A stretch of 64,000 bases of DNA, from contig CM059583.1 in NCBI GenBank assembly GCA_030407085.1, positions 43,493,001 to 43,557,000 of the forward strand, given 5' to 3'. The stretch is from Trichopria drosophilae. Taxonomy: Eukaryota > Arthropoda > Insecta > Hymenoptera > Diapriidae. The notes under the pieces were generated by a model. It was not told the origin of the DNA. It was given only the letters and a program-made list of their open reading frames with translations, and did no database searches. Of this stretch, positions 13,510-25,800 are shown one piece after another (within the stretch, counting starts at the first letter, position 1; each line of letters begins with the position of its first letter). The position numbers and the translations under genes are program-made.

Positions 13510-14475
13510 GGATACTACATGGCATTTGATGATTATTGTTTTCCAACAGAAACTGTCCTGAAGAAATAACAAACATCCAAGGATTCTCGCATAGATCAGT
13601 CTATGTAAACTGGTGACATATTGATATTATGTAGACAATACGCGGAAATTTTGAGGGTGACCATGTTAAGACGTACTCATAATCATATCCATTAATCCAC
13701 TATTATTCTTCCCTGTGCAACTATTACCTATGATTGTTGAACACCAATCAGCCTCACTAAACCAATGTAATTACAATCTACATGGAAAATCACTCTGTGA
13801 AAATACAAAAATCATAAATTAATTTGCAGCAATTTCTGCATCAGCAGCTATCGCGTGTTTATTTCTTATGCATTATTAAAAGGAAACATGTAACAAATTT
13901 AATGAACATGTGTTGCAATACCATTTCAGTTCCGACATTAAACGAAAAATTACACAAAAAACGTCTTGTATGTACCTTAAATTTAATATCATTCTCTATA
14001 GAGTTTTATGTATACACCCCAAAAAAATGGATTCATGACATCGAATGGAAAATTCATTGTAAAAATTCATGTGATGTATCCAGTAGCCCTGGTAGAAATT
14101 CGTAAAAATATTGCCTAGTTTTTGGCAAATAAACTTCAGTACTGGCTAGTTTGTGAATAATACAGTGTGGACAGTTTTCGATACAAATTGTAATTCATGG
14201 ATTGTTTTTAAATAAACTGTGGACAGTTTCTGCTCTGTTTTTGCAAAGAAGTACTCAGAATATTTAACACGAACAACCTAAATACTTTTCTGTCTAGTTT
14301 CTAGACGACAATTTAGGTAATATTATGTAGATGTTTTTTTTTTAAATAATTGTGTAGACACGTTTGATGCCGTTTCTATTCATTTCTTATTAATTTTTTG
14401 TAGGTTTGGAATAGACATTTTTAGCGTAACTATTATTAGGATTAATTAGGATAATTAAAGCTTCAACTTCGTTCA
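13510..14475. other. No gene seen
   Basis: AT-rich sequence with scattered GCCTAGTTT/CTAGGC and AATTCATGTG-type words that may be decayed element interiors. No convincing ends or reading frames. Confidence 0.35.
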
Positions 14476-14631
14476 TTAGCTATTAATACGAGTATAATCG
14501 TCATCATCACCGTGAGCCTCATCATCATCATCATCGCTGCTATTGTTATTATTGTCGTTAACATTCTTGTCAGTTACTTCGTAGGAGTTTATATTCTCAG
14601 CACAGACACATAAGTATTCTTCGTAATTTTC
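14476..14631 (-). CDS. Possible terminal coding exon with acidic tail (unidentified)
   Basis: On the minus strand a splice-acceptor-like TTTCAG at 14632-14637 precedes an open stretch of 51 codons ending in TAA at 14476. It encodes ENYEEYLCVCAENINSYEV near the start, a run of Asn and Asp in the middle, and DDDDYTRINS at the end. The acidic stretch is encoded by a GAT-rich run, so it could be an expanded microsatellite rather than a gene. I found no compatible upstream exon: the best nearby donor candidate (about 14720) gives an incompatible phase. Treat as a weak candidate. Confidence 0.2.
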   Translation of the reverse strand, partial: ENYEEYLCVCAENINSYEVTDKNVNDNNNNSSDDDDDEAHGDDDDYTRINS

Positions 14632-14639
14632 CTGAAATG

Positions 14640-15590
14640 CTTAGTAAAATTTAATCCTGATTCTATGATGAATAGCGACAGAAAACACCATACATACTTG
14701 TCAACGGACGAGCAATACGGGCTATCCATACCAGGAGACTATTTGCGAGATACTGATTATTGTCTTCTAATTTAATAGCAAGGTATCATTTTTTCAAGAA
14801 CCGCAGACAATGAAAAGAATAACGCCCGATAATATACGCCCTTTTCCAATACACGTTTATTTATTTTAAATAGTTATTAGATAGGATTTTTTGACAAATG
14901 TGTGAGCAATTTTGATGCATTTAGTGTATCCATTATGTAGAGAGTTTTTTAAAAAAATACTGATTTTATGATGTTTGGTGCCTACTTATTGCCTAGTTCA
15001 TAAAATAAGGTAACTCCTGTACGTACATCTGGCAAATATATTTTTTATGTTTGTTGAAATTTCATGCACATGCAAGTGAACATTAGCAAAAGCTCATCGA
15101 AAATAATGCATATGCATTTGAAATGTACATTCTTAAATCGTGTTGAAATTTCATGAACACTTACAGTAAATTTTATTTGCTTATGTATAAAGTATAATAC
15201 AGAATGGCCCTAAGACTTGTGTTCCAGCACAATAAGATACATTTTAGTTACAAGCTCTATTAAATTTAATGTATAAATGGACATTGGCCGTACATTAAAT
15301 TTCACGTCATTTTTATTAGTTTAGTTATTCGATTTAACACACACGTGCCGACCGCACGACGGTCTTAACTGTTTATCGTTTGATCGACCCTGTAAATAGA
15401 TAGAAGTTACAGTCTTTGTCAATAATATCTTAAAATCTATAATTTTTCAAAGATATAATTCATTATCATTGGAATACTGGTGAGCCTTAGATAGGTTTCT
15501 CTATTTTTCTGGTTATTGATAAGCTAATTTTGTTTTGACATCAATTATATCTTATTTGTTGGCGTTAATATAATAATACAACGACTATAA
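14640..15590. other. No gene seen
   Basis: AT-rich. 15050-15180 has several AAATTTCATGAACA-like words in both orientations, but no clear ends or coding potential. Confidence 0.35.
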
Positions 15591-15595
15591 CTATA

Positions 15596-18491
15596 GACCG
15601 ATTCCATTTCAAATTGGGCAGGGGTAAAATGTTGTCGTCTCCAAAATCATTTTACATGAAATATGTTGTTCTTTAGGGTAAATAAGGAGACCCGTATTTT
15701 TTTGTTTAAAAAATATTGTTGTTTTTCAGATTTATGCGCTATTTAAAATTAGGAACGAAAATCCGCTAAGTCCAAAAAATAGGGTCTAAAACTTTTTAAA
15801 ATACTCTATTTTCCGCTATTATTAATATTTTACTATTATTCCTAGTGCATATGATTGCGTTATTGATATTTTATCGATACTCAATAATGAAATTGACAAA
15901 AATGGAAAAATAACAAAATGGCGGCCATTTTTCGAAAAACCTAAAAACCCAAGTTTCTAAAAAACATCATCTTTCTTTTTCTTCAATTTTTTTTATAGAT
16001 TACTGGTAATATTAGTCACAATATCTGAGTCGTCTCATGTGAGCTAGAAGCCGCTACTCGGCTGCAGAATTTTTTTTTCCTTTTTCAATTTAAAGTAGAC
16101 ATTTTGTCGTACATATTATACATTATTATAGGACGTATTTCGTATTTTCTAAATTATTTCAAAAAGGAAACACGTCAAAAACGTGATTTGCAATAACCCG
16201 ACATCTCATAACCTCGACACTTCAAAAACCGGCATTTTCATGACTTTTGACGTATCGGGTTTTTGTCGTTTCGGGTTTTTGGTATGCTGCCTTCATATAT
16301 TTATACATTATCTTTGTCTCAAATATGTTCTTAATATAATATTTTTCGATTTACTAGTAATTTTTTCATTTCAAATTTAACGCAATTCACGGCATACGTT
16401 TTTCTTTATGTAGTTAATTTGACTTAAAAACCTGAGGTCCAAAAATCGGACTACTAAAAAATCTGACACTTTAACACCCTGACAATTCAAAAACTCGCTA
16501 ATAGTTTTTTTACTTCTTTTCCTATGATTTCTGAATTTAAGATGTCTATATACAAGTATGTAAGGTAGGTATATCCTTTTGTTATTTGGATCTTTACGGG
16601 ATTCCATGGGTGTTCAGCTGTCGTGCTATGTATGTACATCTCGTATTGGTTTTGTCTATTTCCACACTCCATACATGGCATTTCTGAATACCTTTAACAA
16701 GTTGCACAATTTCCCATTCCTCGAACTGTAATCTTCGGAAAATCTGCAGTTCATTTGCTGGAAATAGAAGTAAATTTATATTGCTTGTGTACATTTTTAC
16801 TTTCGTGACAAAAGCTTCGGCATTGTTGATATGATCCAAATTCGATTTTTGTAAATTATGAATTGTTGCAAAATGCTTAAAGAGACCTCCGATCCCATCG
16901 CATGCATCCTTCCCGTGACCTGTAGCAGAAAATATCCAATTTCTGTTTGATGAACTTTGAGACAATTCATATAGCTGATATCGGTTTTTGAAGTGAGCAG
17001 CAGGTCCATCTGATATTGTGGTAACGTCTTCTATCGCTTCAAATCCCATATTATTACGTATATGTATTCAATGATAATGTTTATTGCAGAAAGGGCATGT
17101 GTCGAATCGTGGGTAATATCGAACAGCAAAGCTCTCCGTTTTATCGCCTAGGTAGCAAAGTGCTGTAAAAATTGACACCTGTTTCTTTTTATAATAAGCG
17201 CTTTGTGTTTCCTTTTTGAAAACTACTTTCCAATTTTCTACAAAGTCGCAATGTAAAATTAAATTATGCATCGTTCCTTGTTCTTTCACTCGTTTAATTG
17301 CCTCCCTTTGAATGCTTTTAATATATTTACGGCTGTTTGCTTTTAGTGTCCAAGTGGCTAGTTCTTCTAAAAATGTTTTCAGAGAAGTTGATCTTTCCTC
17401 TAAATCACATTTTTTCCAAAGTGCAAATGTTACTTCATCAATTTCATCATCAACTGTTATACGAAGGGATTCAGCCGTTATGTCTATCAAACCTGAACAA
17501 CATTTGCATTCTTGAAGTATACACTGTTCGTTTGAAGGCCTGCACAATATTTCTGAAAAAACTTCTTCACGTAATAAGTCCATATTCGAAGAATCTTGCC
17601 TTATATTCGTTAAAGCAGCCAGACAGAGTTTGAAATTATCACAATACACACAAACACATACATCTTGAGGGGGATCTATAATTACCCATTTCGGTCATAA
17701 TGCGTAAAATTTTGATTTACCTAACTTTACTGTTGGATGTTTCTCTCGAAAAATGTGATAAATTTCATTGATACTACCAGTTAAGAAACGTTTGACTTTT
17801 TTCTATTCTATGCCATTTTCATTAGCGTTTATTACATCATGTTTATTTGGACTTTGTACACTGCAATCGAAATCGTCATTCAAATAATACTGTGTAATCG
17901 CGAAATAAATTTGTTAATGTATTCGTACAGGTGTGCAGTTTAAGTATTATTAATAACGCTATGTAATTATTATAAATGCGAAAGTGGGGAACCCTACCTG
18001 ACATGCGCGACAATTTAATGTAAGGTGGTTGAAAAGAGTGAATGTCGGGTCAGAAAATTCGAACACACTGTTCAAACCATATCGAGCAAAATACAGTCCA
18101 CTATCTACATCAAACAAGTGTAAAATTCATTGTGCCTAAAATCATTGGAAACAAATAATACTCTAATGCAATTTTAACATCATTTTCGTTCAAAGAATGA
18201 CCACAATACGGATCAGGAGAACGATATATCCCACTATTCAATTTTAATTTTCTTGCTTAGTCAACCATATGTTATTTTTCCATTTTTGTCAATTTTATTA
18301 TTGGGCATCGATAAAGTATCAACAATTCAATCATATGCACGAATAATAATTCGTTCCTAATTTTAAATAGCGCTTAACTCTGAAAAACAGTACGGGACTC
18401 CTTATTTACCCTAAAGAACAATATATTTCATGTAAAACGATTTTGGAGATGTCAAAATGTTACCCCTGCCCGATTTGAAATGGAATCGGTC
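15596..18491. mobile_element. DNA transposon with long inverted ends, 4-bp TATA duplication
   Basis: A 2.9-kb element. Left end GACCGATTCCATTTCAAAT (15596) and right end ATTTGAAATGGAATCGGTC (to 18491) are exact inverses, and similarity continues inward for some 230-325 bp. It is flanked by TATA on both sides (15592-15595 and 18492-18495). It carries one decayed protein gene on the minus strand (next entry). A foldback derivative with the same ends sits at 41627-44573. I do not recognise the superfamily; a 4-bp duplication is known for Sola and Chapaev, but this is not enough to assign it. Confidence 0.85.
16594..17919 (-). pseudogene. Transposase-like protein of an uncharacterised family, broken by three in-frame stops
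   Basis: On the minus strand one frame stays aligned from about 17919 to 16594, broken only by stops at 17803-17805 (TAG), 17695-17697 (TGA) and 17068-17070 (TGA), with no frameshift. Visible motifs in order: AITQYYLNDDFDC; KKVKRFLTGSINEIYHIF; a stop followed by PKWVIIDPPQDVCVC; CDNFKLCL; LILHCDFVENWKVVF; CPFCNKHYH; ISDGPAAHFKNRYQL; IFSATGHGKDACDGIGGLFK. The order Cys-rich finger, HCD..EN, SDG..KNR and HGK.CDG.GG is one I recall from large families of unnamed arthropod and cnidarian proteins. The Asp residues of HCDF and SDG, and His/Asp of HGK..CDG, are plausible metal ligands, but that is inference. About 440 codons remain; the N-terminal part is absent. At least the second stop looks like CGA to TGA, since Arg would fit before PKW. 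Confidence 0.75.
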
Positions 18492-19016
18492 TATATTGAA
18501 ACATTTTCGAATATTTGTTGCATGGAACTGTATTGTATAAGAACACCTAAGCATTACATTGCCTTCCTGCTATATTCATTGTCTATGCAATTAATTACAG
18601 AAGCTAATTTATAGACATAGCATGATAGAGTATTAAGTTATATTCAGTATCTTATTAAGGCACTTATCGTGTATAGATAGTAAGTAGAATAAAAATTATT
18701 CCAATCACCATTCGAATCGATATTCGTAATTCGAATCATTTCGAACATCAAGATGTTTTCCATACTGAAATACTGTTTGGATATTATTCGAATACTATGT
18801 CTAACTAATTTCATTGCTAATATATACATAAGTGTCATCTTGAGAGAAATGTTTGTTTACACTTAATGTAATAGCTTCGTAGTAAAGTTAACAGAACTTA
18901 TTTTTTTTCAAGCTTTTAAAGTGGATGTCCCCATAAAGAAAAGTATTTTACAGTATCTGAAAAGAACTGTTTTACTATTCTAGTAGGCGAATAAGATTTG
19001 TTTCAGTCCAATAGTA

Positions 19017-22000
19017 AGTAGAGTGGGTCGAAAAACAAACTTTTTCGAATTCGACTTCGGCCCGGGGTAGAAAATTTTGTGTCTGTTGTCAGTATCACCT
19101 GTGAAAAATTTTATTTCGATCGAACAATATCTTTGGTTCCCACATCAGCGTCAACAATTCGGAAAAAGTGGCACAGTCCCTCGAGATTAAGCAATTCTGC
19201 AAAAATACTCGCTGCGCACCTTTTTCTCGCTAAAGTGATGTAAAAAGAAGAACAAGATCATAGAAGCACAATAGAAAACTTCTTTGATTAAATTTCGACT
19301 TAGAAGTGTTTCATTTCCATTATCTAATTTAATGCAAAAGTGTACATGTTCATACAATTTGCATGTAGTTCTTCGCCCTTCTTTCAGAAAATATAATTTT
19401 CGGAAGAAGACTCAGGATTCACCACGTGAAGGTGACTACATATCGAATCCCACCCACTCCCTGCCCAACCAACCAACCATAAGGGAGTTTTGTATCTTAA
19501 AAGTTGCAAGCATAATCTTTCTTTGTTCCAAATTTTTTTATTTTAACCGAGAAGATATGGTATTTCTTATAAAGCCATCTCTTTCTTCCTGACAACACAC
19601 TTCTTTTGAGGCCCGTGTGACAAGTTGCACGGTACGCTCTACTGCCTGTGTATGGTTGGGATAAGGAGGAAGGTTTTCCTTGAACTTATTCAAGGAGTTA
19701 ATGGCCTCTTCAATATCTTGTTCTGAAAGATCAACCAGAGCAGGAGGAGAAGTTACATTGCTCCAGTGAATGAGTTCTGGATAATCTTTTGCCTTGAAGT
19801 TAATTGTAGGAATAACAAATTTTCTACTACTGTCTTGTTGATTTTGTCGAGATTTTTTGATAATATCAGCAACTTGTCTTCTTATTTCCTGCCTGGGATC
19901 TACGAGCATTCCCATGAGTAAGTTTTCTGGATGCACTGCAAACGCATTCGTTTGAATGCAGGGATCCACTGCGGCTTCACGCAATTCTTTTGGTAAGAAC
20001 CTGGACGCACGGATGGTTTGCCATACGTGAAAGCTACTATGATAAAACTGCCAGTTTTTTTTTATCATGAACCATACTTTTGCGTAAACTCTCATTATAT
20101 ACTCTGCCAGGATTCGTAGGTTTTTGGAGGGATTCTGCTCAGACACGTATAAACGAAGTATTCTATTCGCAGCAGTGAACCACCGAGCATGACAAAGTGC
20201 ACCTGGATCTCTATTCGCAAGATTATCTGGAACAATACCGCTGCAAACAGCTTGACACATTTCCAAGAGGTATTTTTGATCGGTAATGAGACTTTCTGGG
20301 TCTATATCAGGTAGGTCAACAACTATTTTCCTAAATTTCACCACTGGTTTCTTCTCACAGATCTTCATTTGCTTCCCTATAGGACCACAAAATGAAGCAG
20401 GTCCTGTTGTACCATCGTCAAGGTGGATAATGAGATACCTAAGAGGAAGTTCATTAAAATGTAAGAGACAGATTTGCCATTGAAGACTGTGACCCAAGTG
20501 TTTTTCTATGAGTTAACGACACCAATAACACCTGTAAATTTACAGATGTACCATCAGCACCAATAACTTTTATTTTGCTTAAATCGTAGATAATTCTCAT
20601 GCAGATAGCTCAAAATGCTGCTGCAGATATCCACAGCTCTACCACTACTCGGGGACACGTGACCTACGTATTTGCTACATAGTTCCGATATATATGTTGT
20701 TCTACCACGGATTTTCTTTTTCGCAATAAATTGTTTCATTTTTCTTACCATCAAAGTATAGTGCAAGGAGAGATCCTTCCGAGCTTCTTTGGAATTTAGT
20801 TGTTTCTACTCTAGTTTTTTTCTCTCCCTTTTCATTTTAGACGGATCTATAATGTTCTTTGTATCGCCACCTTTATATAATCCTAAGATAATCCTAAGAT
20901 CTTCAAGTGCAGAAGAAGCAATTGCGGCAACACTTGATACTGCGAATCGATCAGCGGCTTTTGACGTTTCTTTCAATGATTGCCGCATTTGCATGTGAGG
21001 ATTTGAACGCAGCCGAGAATGCACTGTAAAGTCTGAGGAGTGGCTGTAACCTGCGCCTGCTCCGCTTCAATGTCAGACGTATTCTCAACAGTCAAAACAG
21101 TAGACCTTTCCAAATTTTGTCTCTTTTTCTCTTTCTCTGTTAAATGAATTGTCATCTCTGCTCTCTTCTGAGATCGTTCAAGCAGATTCATTGTATGTAC
21201 ATCAATTGAACCCATTGCCATAATTCGGAGACCCCTTTGATCTAATAAAAATTGTTGCTCCCTTGAAGGTACTTTTTTATGCGTCTCACACTTACAATAT
21301 TGTGACAACAAGGTAAGATCGCATATACAGGCAGCTATTTAAAAAATCTTACTTGCTTTAGATTGAAATTGTCTTACAAGACTTTGGACAGAGGATGAAT
21401 CCCTACGACCAGGTGAGTAAGCTTTTATTTTCATGTACTTACTATTTAAAGTTTTAATTTTATCTTTTATCTCTTTCAGATCCATCGTGGGAATAGATGC
21501 CTTGCACCACAATTCCTCAAGTCGTTTAGCAACGACATTAGCTACTTCATTCAAAGACAGGTTTTGTTTATTTCCGTTTGCGGCCATGATCTCATAACGA
21601 ACGTGGAGGATGAACCTCAGCATGTCACCGGCTGTAGGGAATACCAGCTCACTCAGCTCAGACGAGGTTCCTACTACAAAGCACTTTTTTTGCCCTGCTG
21701 ACAACAGATATCATGTATAACTGTGATACGGATTATGTAATCTGGTAAAATGTGGAACAAAAGAAATGAAATATTAACTCTTTAGAAACTGGCCCCTCAC
21801 TTGTGTACAAAATGACTTACTGTAATGTTTCAAAGGCATTCAGATTTCAAATGTATTTCAAATTGAAATATTTGTTTTAGCTGATTTGTTTTATTATAAG
21901 ATAGTACAAGGATCTCAAGTGGGAAAAACATGCAAATATTTTAAAACTAGCTTTTGCAGTGAATAATACAACTTTTCTGTATTTTTGTACCGGATTAGTT

Positions 22001-22289
22001 ATTGTGAAATAAACACTTTCAAAACAAAATATAGTTAATTAAGGTTTCTTCTGTGCTTCTATAATCTTGTTCTCTGCTTTACATCACTTTACCGAGAAAA
22101 AGATGCGCAGTGAGTATTTTTGCGGAATTGCCTAAGCTCGAAGGGCTGGGCCACTTTTTCAGAATTTTTGACGCCGTTGTGGGAACCAAAGATATCGTTC
22201 GATCGAAATAAAATTTTTCGCAGTTGATATATGATACTGACAACAGATAAGTCGAATTCGAAAAAGTTTGTTTTTCGACCCACCCTACT
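19017..22289. mobile_element. DNA transposon with about 190-bp inverted ends
   Basis: A 3.3-kb element. Left end AGTAGAGTGGGTCGAAAAAC (19017) and right end inverse GTTTTTCGACCCACCCTACT (to 22289) match. Similarity extends about 190 bp inward through TTTTTCGAATTCGACTT, a CTGTTGTCAGTATCA segment, ATTTTATTTCGATCGAACA and GGTTCCCAC. It contains one decayed multi-frame protein gene on the minus strand. I could not define a target duplication. The superfamily is not recognised. Confidence 0.8.
19538..21704 (-). pseudogene. Transposase-like protein of a second uncharacterised family, frameshifted
   Basis: Read on the minus strand from 21704 to 19538 across three frames. Segment 1 (21704-21339) is the N-terminus from MSAGQKKCFVVGTSSELSEL, broken by a TAA after QSKASKIF but continuing in frame as IAACICDLT, CKCETHKKVP and FLLDQRGLRIMAMG. 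The frame changes near 20990 to a segment with ADRFAVSSVAAIA, DPSKMKRERKK and SKYVGHVSPSSGRAVDIC. It changes again near 20500 to a 319-codon stretch with LQWQICLLHFNELPLRYLI, DGTTGPASFCGPIGK, ALCHARWFTAANRILRLY and FAVHPENLLMGMLVD. This motif order is familiar from repeated, unnamed insect and cnidarian proteins, presumed transposases. Catalytic residues are not established. The Cys-rich CKC..CKC part looks like a zinc knuckle. The copy is inactive. Confidence 0.75.
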
Positions 22290-22299
22290 AGGCACACCT

Positions 22300-23400
22300 A
22301 TTTTACAAATGAAAAAAATTCACGCTCCAAAAGTTACAGAATAAAATATTAAAGAAAATACTATTTTCACGCAGTGTAATAGTGCAATATATAAATTAAT
22401 TATTATATGAAATAAAAAGCAATATAAAAATTCTTTTTGTAATAAAATAAATATATATAAATAAACAAATAAAAAATAACATTGTTTAGGGTGCTCTTTT
22501 GTTAGTGTAAAAATAAAATACATAATTAACATTTTTTAAAGATGTCTGATGAAACAAAAAGGTTTATATTACAACTAAAAAGGTCACATTTCTGAAATTT
22601 TACTCAGCCTGAGCTAAGCAATACTGTGTAGGCTTATGTTTTAACTGTTTTTCTGCGTATAGTTAACATTACATACATGAGAATGTAATAGTGCCCTGTA
22701 AATGGAATGCAAACTTTTTTAAACACATTTGTACACAAATTTATAAAAATATCATATTTTTGACCGCCATATTGGATCCCCTATTTTGAATGTTAAAAAT
22801 TTGAAAAGTGATTCGTGATCGAGAGGATGTGGAAAATCATTATTTATCAATTGGTATTGAATGCATGAATGGAAAAATTTGGTTAAAAATGATGCCATTT
22901 AGAAGCCGCCATTTTGAATGCTAGAATGCGTATTACACTATCTTTTAGTACAACCAATTACTCCACCACACTTAAAAGAAGGAATCTATTGAACTACAGT
23001 TTCACATAAAAGAAAAGAATTTCAATTTAAGAAATGACTATATTTTCGGGGTTTTTGCCATTCTAGGTGCGATATTGGAAAAACGACTAAAGCCATTGGA
23101 AAACGGACGTCAGATTCAGAAAGAGGAGACTTGAAACCTATAAGACATGCACTTATATAAAAATTCATTCTCTCTTTCTATGAAAATTATTTAGCTAAAA
23201 AACGGCGACAATTTATGCCATTTTAGGACAAAACGGGTTAAGAATAAAAATATTATTTTAAAATTCAGGGCAACTAAGGATGTTGTGTTTGTCAATTTCC
23301 ATTTGTTGTACATGTGGAAATGTTTATTAAACGGCTTCCTATGTTTCAAAAGATATATTTCGATATTCATCAGCTATTGTTCGACATTTTGTTTGATTTA
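22300..23400. repeat. Diverged repeat copies; solo TTAACCC-type right end
   Basis: 22370-22720 is a direct relative of 25620-25960, sharing AAAAAGCAAT, GCTCTTTTGTTAGTGTAAAA and TAGTGCCCTGTAAA. 22745-22930 has two degenerate minisatellite units (GCCATATTGGATCC, GCCGCCATTTTGAATG). About 23220-23240, GGACAAAACGGGTTAA resembles the right end of the foldback at 45132-45676 but has no left partner. Confidence 0.5.
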
Positions 23401-23565
23401 TGGGCAAATCCACAGAACTTTTGACTTTTATGATATTTTCAGATTCACTTAAATAAGCTGTATAAAAATATTTATAACACATTACTATTTACTAAAATTT
23501 GTTTTGCATGATAGTTGATTAAAAAACCATAGGAAATACGAAAGCTCATGAAATTTCAATAAACT
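23401..23565. mobile_element. Truncated copy of the TGGGCAAATCC element
   Basis: Starts TGGGCAAATCCACAGAACTT after TA and follows 46054-46230 for about 165 bp (AATAAGCTGTA, TTTGTTTTGCATGATAGTTG), then is cut at the CCCAGACAGC end at 23566. The right end is missing. Confidence 0.7.
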
Positions 23566-24802
23566 CCCAGACAGCAAGTTGATCTCGCAAATAGGTCAGA
23601 AAGATATCAGAAAAAATTTCTGAGCTCGTTAAGAAAACTCAAAATGATATCAGAATTATATCATAATGGGGTCACGTGACCCACTTTAAGGTGTCATTTG
23701 GGTAATCGCACGAAAACCTCTTAATGAGGTCATATTTTTAAGACTTTAATCAAAATGATATCATAATTGTATCATAAAGTGTTCAGGTGCCTAACTTAAA
23801 GATATCATTTTGTTATTGGTCTAAAAATCCCTTAAAGAGATCAAATTTCTGAGAATTTAATCGGTCTGAGCTAATCAACATTTGTAGGATCGTTTTAACT
23901 GGATTTCAAAAAATTTACAGGGCACTATTAAATTCTCATTTATGCAATGTAAACTACGTTGAAAAATAGTTAAAACAAGCCTATAAGTATTGTTTAGCTG
24001 AGGCTGATTAAGATCTCAGAAATGTGACCTTTTTATAATAATAAAATCTTCTTACCCATATTGTATTTCCTTAAGTGGAAAGATTTGTATAAACTTGGTT
24101 TCTTTCTGGAATACACGGAAAATAACAAAACAGGTGTTAAACCATGAGTTTTAAACGTTTCGACCTTATGTTTAGGTCCTCTTCAGAAATTTTATTTTTC
24201 TAAAATATAATATATAACAAATCAAATAAGTGAAATAGAGGTTAGATGGTACAATATTTGTAGATGAATGATTTAATACTGAATTGACGTTATATTTAAT
24301 TTGTAGGAAAGCAATTATATTATTATATTTTTTGATGTCCAAATTCTATTTGTTATTTAAAAGCCACAAGAAGAGAGCAATGAGAGACAGCAAAAAGAAA
24401 GATTGTATATGAGTTTGAATAAATTCTATAATAAACTTTATTTTTTATTTACCTTAGTGGAAAATCCCTTAGATGTTCGTCAGGATTTTTATTGAAACAT
24501 TTTTTAGAAAAATTTAATGGGTGTGAGTGGATCTATAAATTAAGAAAATATAATTTGTAACTCACTGTGACTTAGTAAATGCAAAAATAAAGCCGTTTCG
24601 TTTATAATTTTACCGATCTGTAAAACTAACTGAATACTAAGCTAGAATTTTGACTTCGAAAATATAAACAGTAAGACATTGAAAGTTAAATATTAAAAGG
24701 GTTGAAATAAAAAACAATACATCGTTAGTATTTAAATATTATAGTTTAATTAAAGAAAAATATGTTTCCGGTAGTTGTGATTTTTTGAATCTATGTGACC
24801 TT

Positions 24803-25395
24803 CCCAGCAATCGAAGAAGGATTCGGAGGGATTCAAAATTTGAATCCCTGCGAATTCGTAATTTGTCCTGGATTGAAATTGATTGAATTGGATTGAAATT
24901 GATTAAAATGGATTCGTTTTGATTCAGTCCTATGCCTGCGAATGCCTTTCAATCCAAATGTATACCATGTTGATTCCTCCCGAATTTCCAATTTTAAAAA
25001 GATTCCGTTGGATTCACGTCTATGCCCGCGAATACCTTTCAATCCAAGTAAATCCTATTTTCAATCACTTTTTCAAAAAATCGCCAAGATTGGATATGCC
25101 ATTTTTGACGAAATGAATTCGCAGAGACTGATTTGAATTCATCTTTTTGGATTTAGATGCATTCAGCATTAGCCGTATTCGACATTATTATTTTTGGATT
25201 TACATGTATTCGCAGAGACTGGCTTCGATATGCTTATTTGGATTCAAAGGCATTCAGCATTACTTACTTTTGGGAATATCATTTTTGGATTGAAATGGAT
25301 TCGCAGAGACTGGTTTGAATTCGCCTTTTTGGATTCCGAGGCATTCATCATTATTTATTTTCTACAATATTATTTTTGGATTCAAATTTGGATAT
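24803..25395. repeat. CCCAGCAATCGA-started word-rich block
   Basis: Starts CCCAGCAATCGAAGAAGG, like the element at 28515, and consists almost wholly of variants of GGATTCAAAT, AATTGGATTGAAAT and CGCAGAGACTGG. The last 300 bp form tandem units of roughly 65-70 bp (GGATTCGCAGAGACTGGTTT..GCATTCAGCATTA). The opposite TGCTGGG end is missing. Open frames here are repeat by-products. Confidence 0.6.
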
Positions 25396-25800
25396 AAAGA
25401 AGTCATAACTTAGCCATAAATTTTGAAGTGAATAATATTCCTACTACTTAAGAAAATTTAAATCGATAAATAATGTCTAGAAATGAAATTCTCTAGAAAT
25501 AAACATATAATGTAGTTAAAGTTACATTAAAATGGGGGCCAATATACATATATGTATACATACGTACCTATACATATAATATTAATACATCTACACGGAA
25601 TGGGGGGTTGATATAAGTAGAAAACTACTACGAATTAATTATTGTCTAAAATAAAAAGCAATAAAAATAATTTTTTTTGTAATAAAATATATATATATAT
25701 ATAAATAAAAAATAAAAAATAACCTTGTTTAAGTTGCTCTTTTGTTAGTGTAAAAATAAAATACATAATTATACATATATTAACATTTTTAAAACCCGTT
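25390..25800. repeat. Interspersed repeat R, direct copy
   Basis: The sequence from AAGTCATAACTTAG to GCTCTTTTGTTAGTGTAAAA recurs in inverted orientation at 26310-26468 plus 27742-27935, split by the Tc1-type foldback. Part also recurs at 22370-22530 and 28075-28170. Confidence 0.65.

Noticed and set aside
14700..14790. Upstream exon for the acidic terminal exon (frame with NNQYLANSLLVWIARIA)
   Set aside because: Joining its GTATGT donor to the acceptor at 14632 puts the second exon in a frame that stops after ten codons.
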